From Butyrivibrio sp. (lineage in GTDB: Bacteria > Bacillota_A > Clostridia > Lachnospirales > Lachnospiraceae): DNA of 24,866 nucleotides. Shown here piece after piece: positions 23,581-24,866 of the stretch. The position numbers and the translations under genes were made by a program. Under the pieces are notes generated by a model, which worked only from the letters and a program-made list of their open reading frames with translations, did no database searches and had not been told where the DNA came from. Each line of letters starts with the position of its first letter. Within the stretch, counting starts at the first letter, position 1. The DNA is taken from assembly GCF_024699075.1 (NCBI RefSeq), contig NZ_JAILQF010000254.1, positions 1 through 24,866 of the forward strand. The letters are read 5' to 3'.

Positions 23581-23675
23581 CCTCATGTCGCGAGTGAAAC
23601 GAGTGACTAATGGTTCGATATTGGTGGAGCTCGCGACACCAATTCGGGTTTGAAAGTGGAACACTTTCAAACTTT
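23581..23675 (-). repeat. Structured two-hairpin repeat, copy B (after the PFOR terminator)
   Basis: This copy is inverted relative to copy A at 7289-7381. In minus orientation, hairpin 1 is GTTTGAAAGTG/CACTTTCAAAC (11 bp perfect, 3-base loop; 23648-23672). Hairpin 2 is ATTGGTG/CACCAAT (7 bp; 23620-23643) with the same ten-base loop as copy A. The tail at 23581-23615 is identical over 35 nt. The stems differ from copy A by compensatory pairs, and the loop GTCGCGAG again matches CTCGCGAC in the tail. It lies between the convergent terminators of mecA and the oxidoreductase gene, so no gene follows it closely. Confidence 0.85.
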
Positions 23676-23715
23676 GTACCACCGATCCATCTTCTGTAGT
23701 TTATATTTCAAGCAC

Positions 23716-23751
23716 AAAAATATCCCCTGCGACTTTCGTCGCAGGGGATAT
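23716..23751 (-). terminator. Rho-independent terminator after pyruvate:ferredoxin oxidoreductase
   Basis: A perfect 14-bp stem ATATCCCCTGCGAC/GTCGCAGGGGATAT (23720-23733/23738-23751), 4-base loop. On the minus strand it ends in a T5 tract (23720-23716), 32 bases after the stop codon. Confidence 0.95.
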
Positions 23752-23783
23752 TAGTTTTAGCTTATATAGAGACTTATTATCTC

Positions 23784-24866
23784 TTAGCTGTTTGTATCAT
23801 ACATTGATACAAGTCTTTCCAGATATGCAAGGTGATCCTTAGCATTCTGAGCATTCTCAGCGTACATTCTGTCAGCGTTAGCAGGATTGCTCTTCTTCAG
23901 TGACATGTAACGAACCTCACCATCAAGGAATTCCTGATAGTTCTCAGGTTTTGTGTTCTTGAAGTCGAGTGTGAACTTCTTGCCTTCTGCTGCTGGGTTG
24001 TATCTGAAGAGGTTCCAGTAACCGCACTCAACGGCTCTCTTTTCCTCTGTCATACATCCTGTCATACCGCCGTTAACCTTGATACCATGGTTGATACAAG
24101 GAGCATAAGCGATAACAAGTGATGGACCCGGATAAGCCTCAGCCTCACGAAGAGCCTGAAGTGTCTGGTTCATGTTAGCACCCATAGCGATCTGAGCTAC
24201 ATATACGTAGCCATAGCTCATAGCGATAGAAGCAAGGTCTTTCTGCTTGATAGCCTTACCACCTGCTGCGAACTGTGCAACTGCACCTACAGGAGTAGCC
24301 TTGGAAGCCTGTCCACCTGTATTTGAGTAAACCTCAGTGTTAACAACGAGAACGTTTACATCCTTACCGGAAGCAAGTACGTGATCGAGACCACCGAATC
24401 CGATATCGAATGCCCATCCGTCACCACCGAAGATCCACTGTGACTTCTTAGCTACAAAGTCTTTATTCTTCTTAATATATTTAGCTGCATCTGAATTATC
24501 ACCGTCAAGTGCTGCGATAAGTTCATTTGTAGCTGCTGTATTCTCAGCGCCGTTGCTGAATGTATCAAGCCACTTCTGAGCTGCAGCCTTAGCTTTTCCG
24601 CCATCGGCCACGATTGTCTCAACCTGCTCTTTTATTGCATCACGAAGTGCGTTCTGAGCAAGTACCATACCCATACCAAACTCTGCGTTGTCCTCGAACA
24701 ATGAGTTATCCCATGCAGGTCCATGGCCTTCCGCATTTACGGTATAAGGTGTTGAAGGTGAAGAGTTACCCCAAATTGAAGTACATCCTGTTGCGTTTGC
24801 AACATACATTCTGTCACCAAAGAGCTGAGTTACAAGCTTAACGTAAGGTGTCTCACCACAACCTGC
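23784..24866 (-). CDS. nifJ: Pyruvate:ferredoxin (flavodoxin) oxidoreductase, C-terminal part (cut by window edge)
   Basis: About 360 C-terminal residues of a protein that is normally near 1,180. The enzyme oxidises pyruvate with CoA to acetyl-CoA and CO2 and reduces ferredoxin, the central step of anaerobic pyruvate metabolism. The frame runs through the window edge, starting AGCGETPYVKLVTQLFGDR, then MYVANATGCTSIWG, the block just before the thiamine pyrophosphate domain. GDGWAFDIGFGGLDHVLASG (TPP/Mg binding), NTEVYSNTGGQ and PCINHG follow, and the C-terminus matches the homodimeric single-chain form. The N-terminal pyruvate, CoA and [4Fe-4S] domains lie beyond the window. It is closed by a strong terminator. 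Confidence 0.97.
   Translation of the reverse strand, partial: AGCGETPYVKLVTQLFGDRMYVANATGCTSIWGNSSPSTPYTVNAEGHGPAWDNSLFEDNAEFGMGMVLAQNALRDAIKEQVETIVADGGKAKAAAQKWLDTFSNGAENTAATNELIAALDGDNSDAAKYIKKNKDFVAKKSQWIFGGDGWAFDIGFGGLDHVLASGKDVNVLVVNTEVYSNTGGQASKATPVGAVAQFAAGGKAIKQKDLASIAMSYGYVYVAQIAMGANMNQTLQALREAEAYPGPSLVIAYAPCINHGIKVNGGMTGCMTEEKRAVECGYWNLFRYNPAAEGKKFTLDFKNTKPENYQEFLDGEVRYMSLKKSNPANADRMYAENAQNAKDHLAYLERLVSMYDTNS

Noticed and set aside
1..24866. Mobile elements, CRISPR arrays, tRNA or rRNA genes
   Set aside because: No transposase, integrase, phage gene, regularly spaced repeats or cloverleaf sequences were found on either strand.

Overview
The window looks like chromosomal DNA of an anaerobic Firmicute, most likely a Lachnospiraceae member of the Butyrivibrio/Pseudobutyrivibrio/Roseburia type. 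The evidence is a moderate-to-low GC content, a GlgC plus GlgD pair, SpoVG, a DnaD-type primosome protein with a DnaC/DnaI-type loader, the MecA adaptor and pyruvate:ferredoxin oxidoreductase. The genus is inference. I see no tRNA, rRNA, CRISPR array, transposase or phage gene.

Layout. 1-3966 (minus) is the promoter-proximal part of an exopolysaccharide/capsule operon, read in the order GtrB-type glycosyltransferase, polyprenyl-phosphate sugar-phosphate transferase, Wzz-type chain-length protein with a degenerate kinase-like tail, and a family-2 glycosyltransferase cut by the window edge. 4125-6893 (minus) holds glgC-glgD (ATGA overlap) followed by spoVG and a hairpin terminator. A divergent 496-base region leads to 7390-12556 (plus): a MurC/Mpl-type Mur ligase, then a replication cassette (DnaD-like protein, helicase loader) and an unusually long PRPP synthetase, closed by a strong terminator. 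12723-15284 (minus) is a large membrane-anchored extracytoplasmic protein, divergent from a DUF402 gene (15390-15893, plus). 15939-21790 (minus) carries two gene groups: GH18 wall hydrolase plus Sua5-type tRNA t6A enzyme, then rpiB, upp, dCMP deaminase and a SleB-type wall hydrolase. A 921-base gap follows, then mecA (plus) and the C-terminal third of pyruvate:ferredoxin oxidoreductase (minus, cut by the edge).

The least ordinary material is outside the genes. (1) A structured repeat of about 93 nt occurs twice, at 7289-7381 and, inverted, at 23581-23675. It has two hairpins whose stems differ by compensatory changes, an identical 35-nt tail, and an 8-nt perfect complementarity between a hairpin loop and that tail. 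In one copy it ends in the ribosome binding site of the Mur ligase gene. (2) Two arrays of DnaA-box-like 9-mers in exact 9-bp head-to-tail phase lie upstream of the dnaD/loader genes, with a terminator between them. (3) The 921-base gap contains a minus-strand promoter and, about 550 nt downstream, a strong terminator with no convincing gene between them, which suggests a long noncoding RNA. (4) Two proteins appear to carry catalytically degenerate domains: the kinase-like tail of the chain-length protein and a C39-like domain in the 853-residue surface protein.
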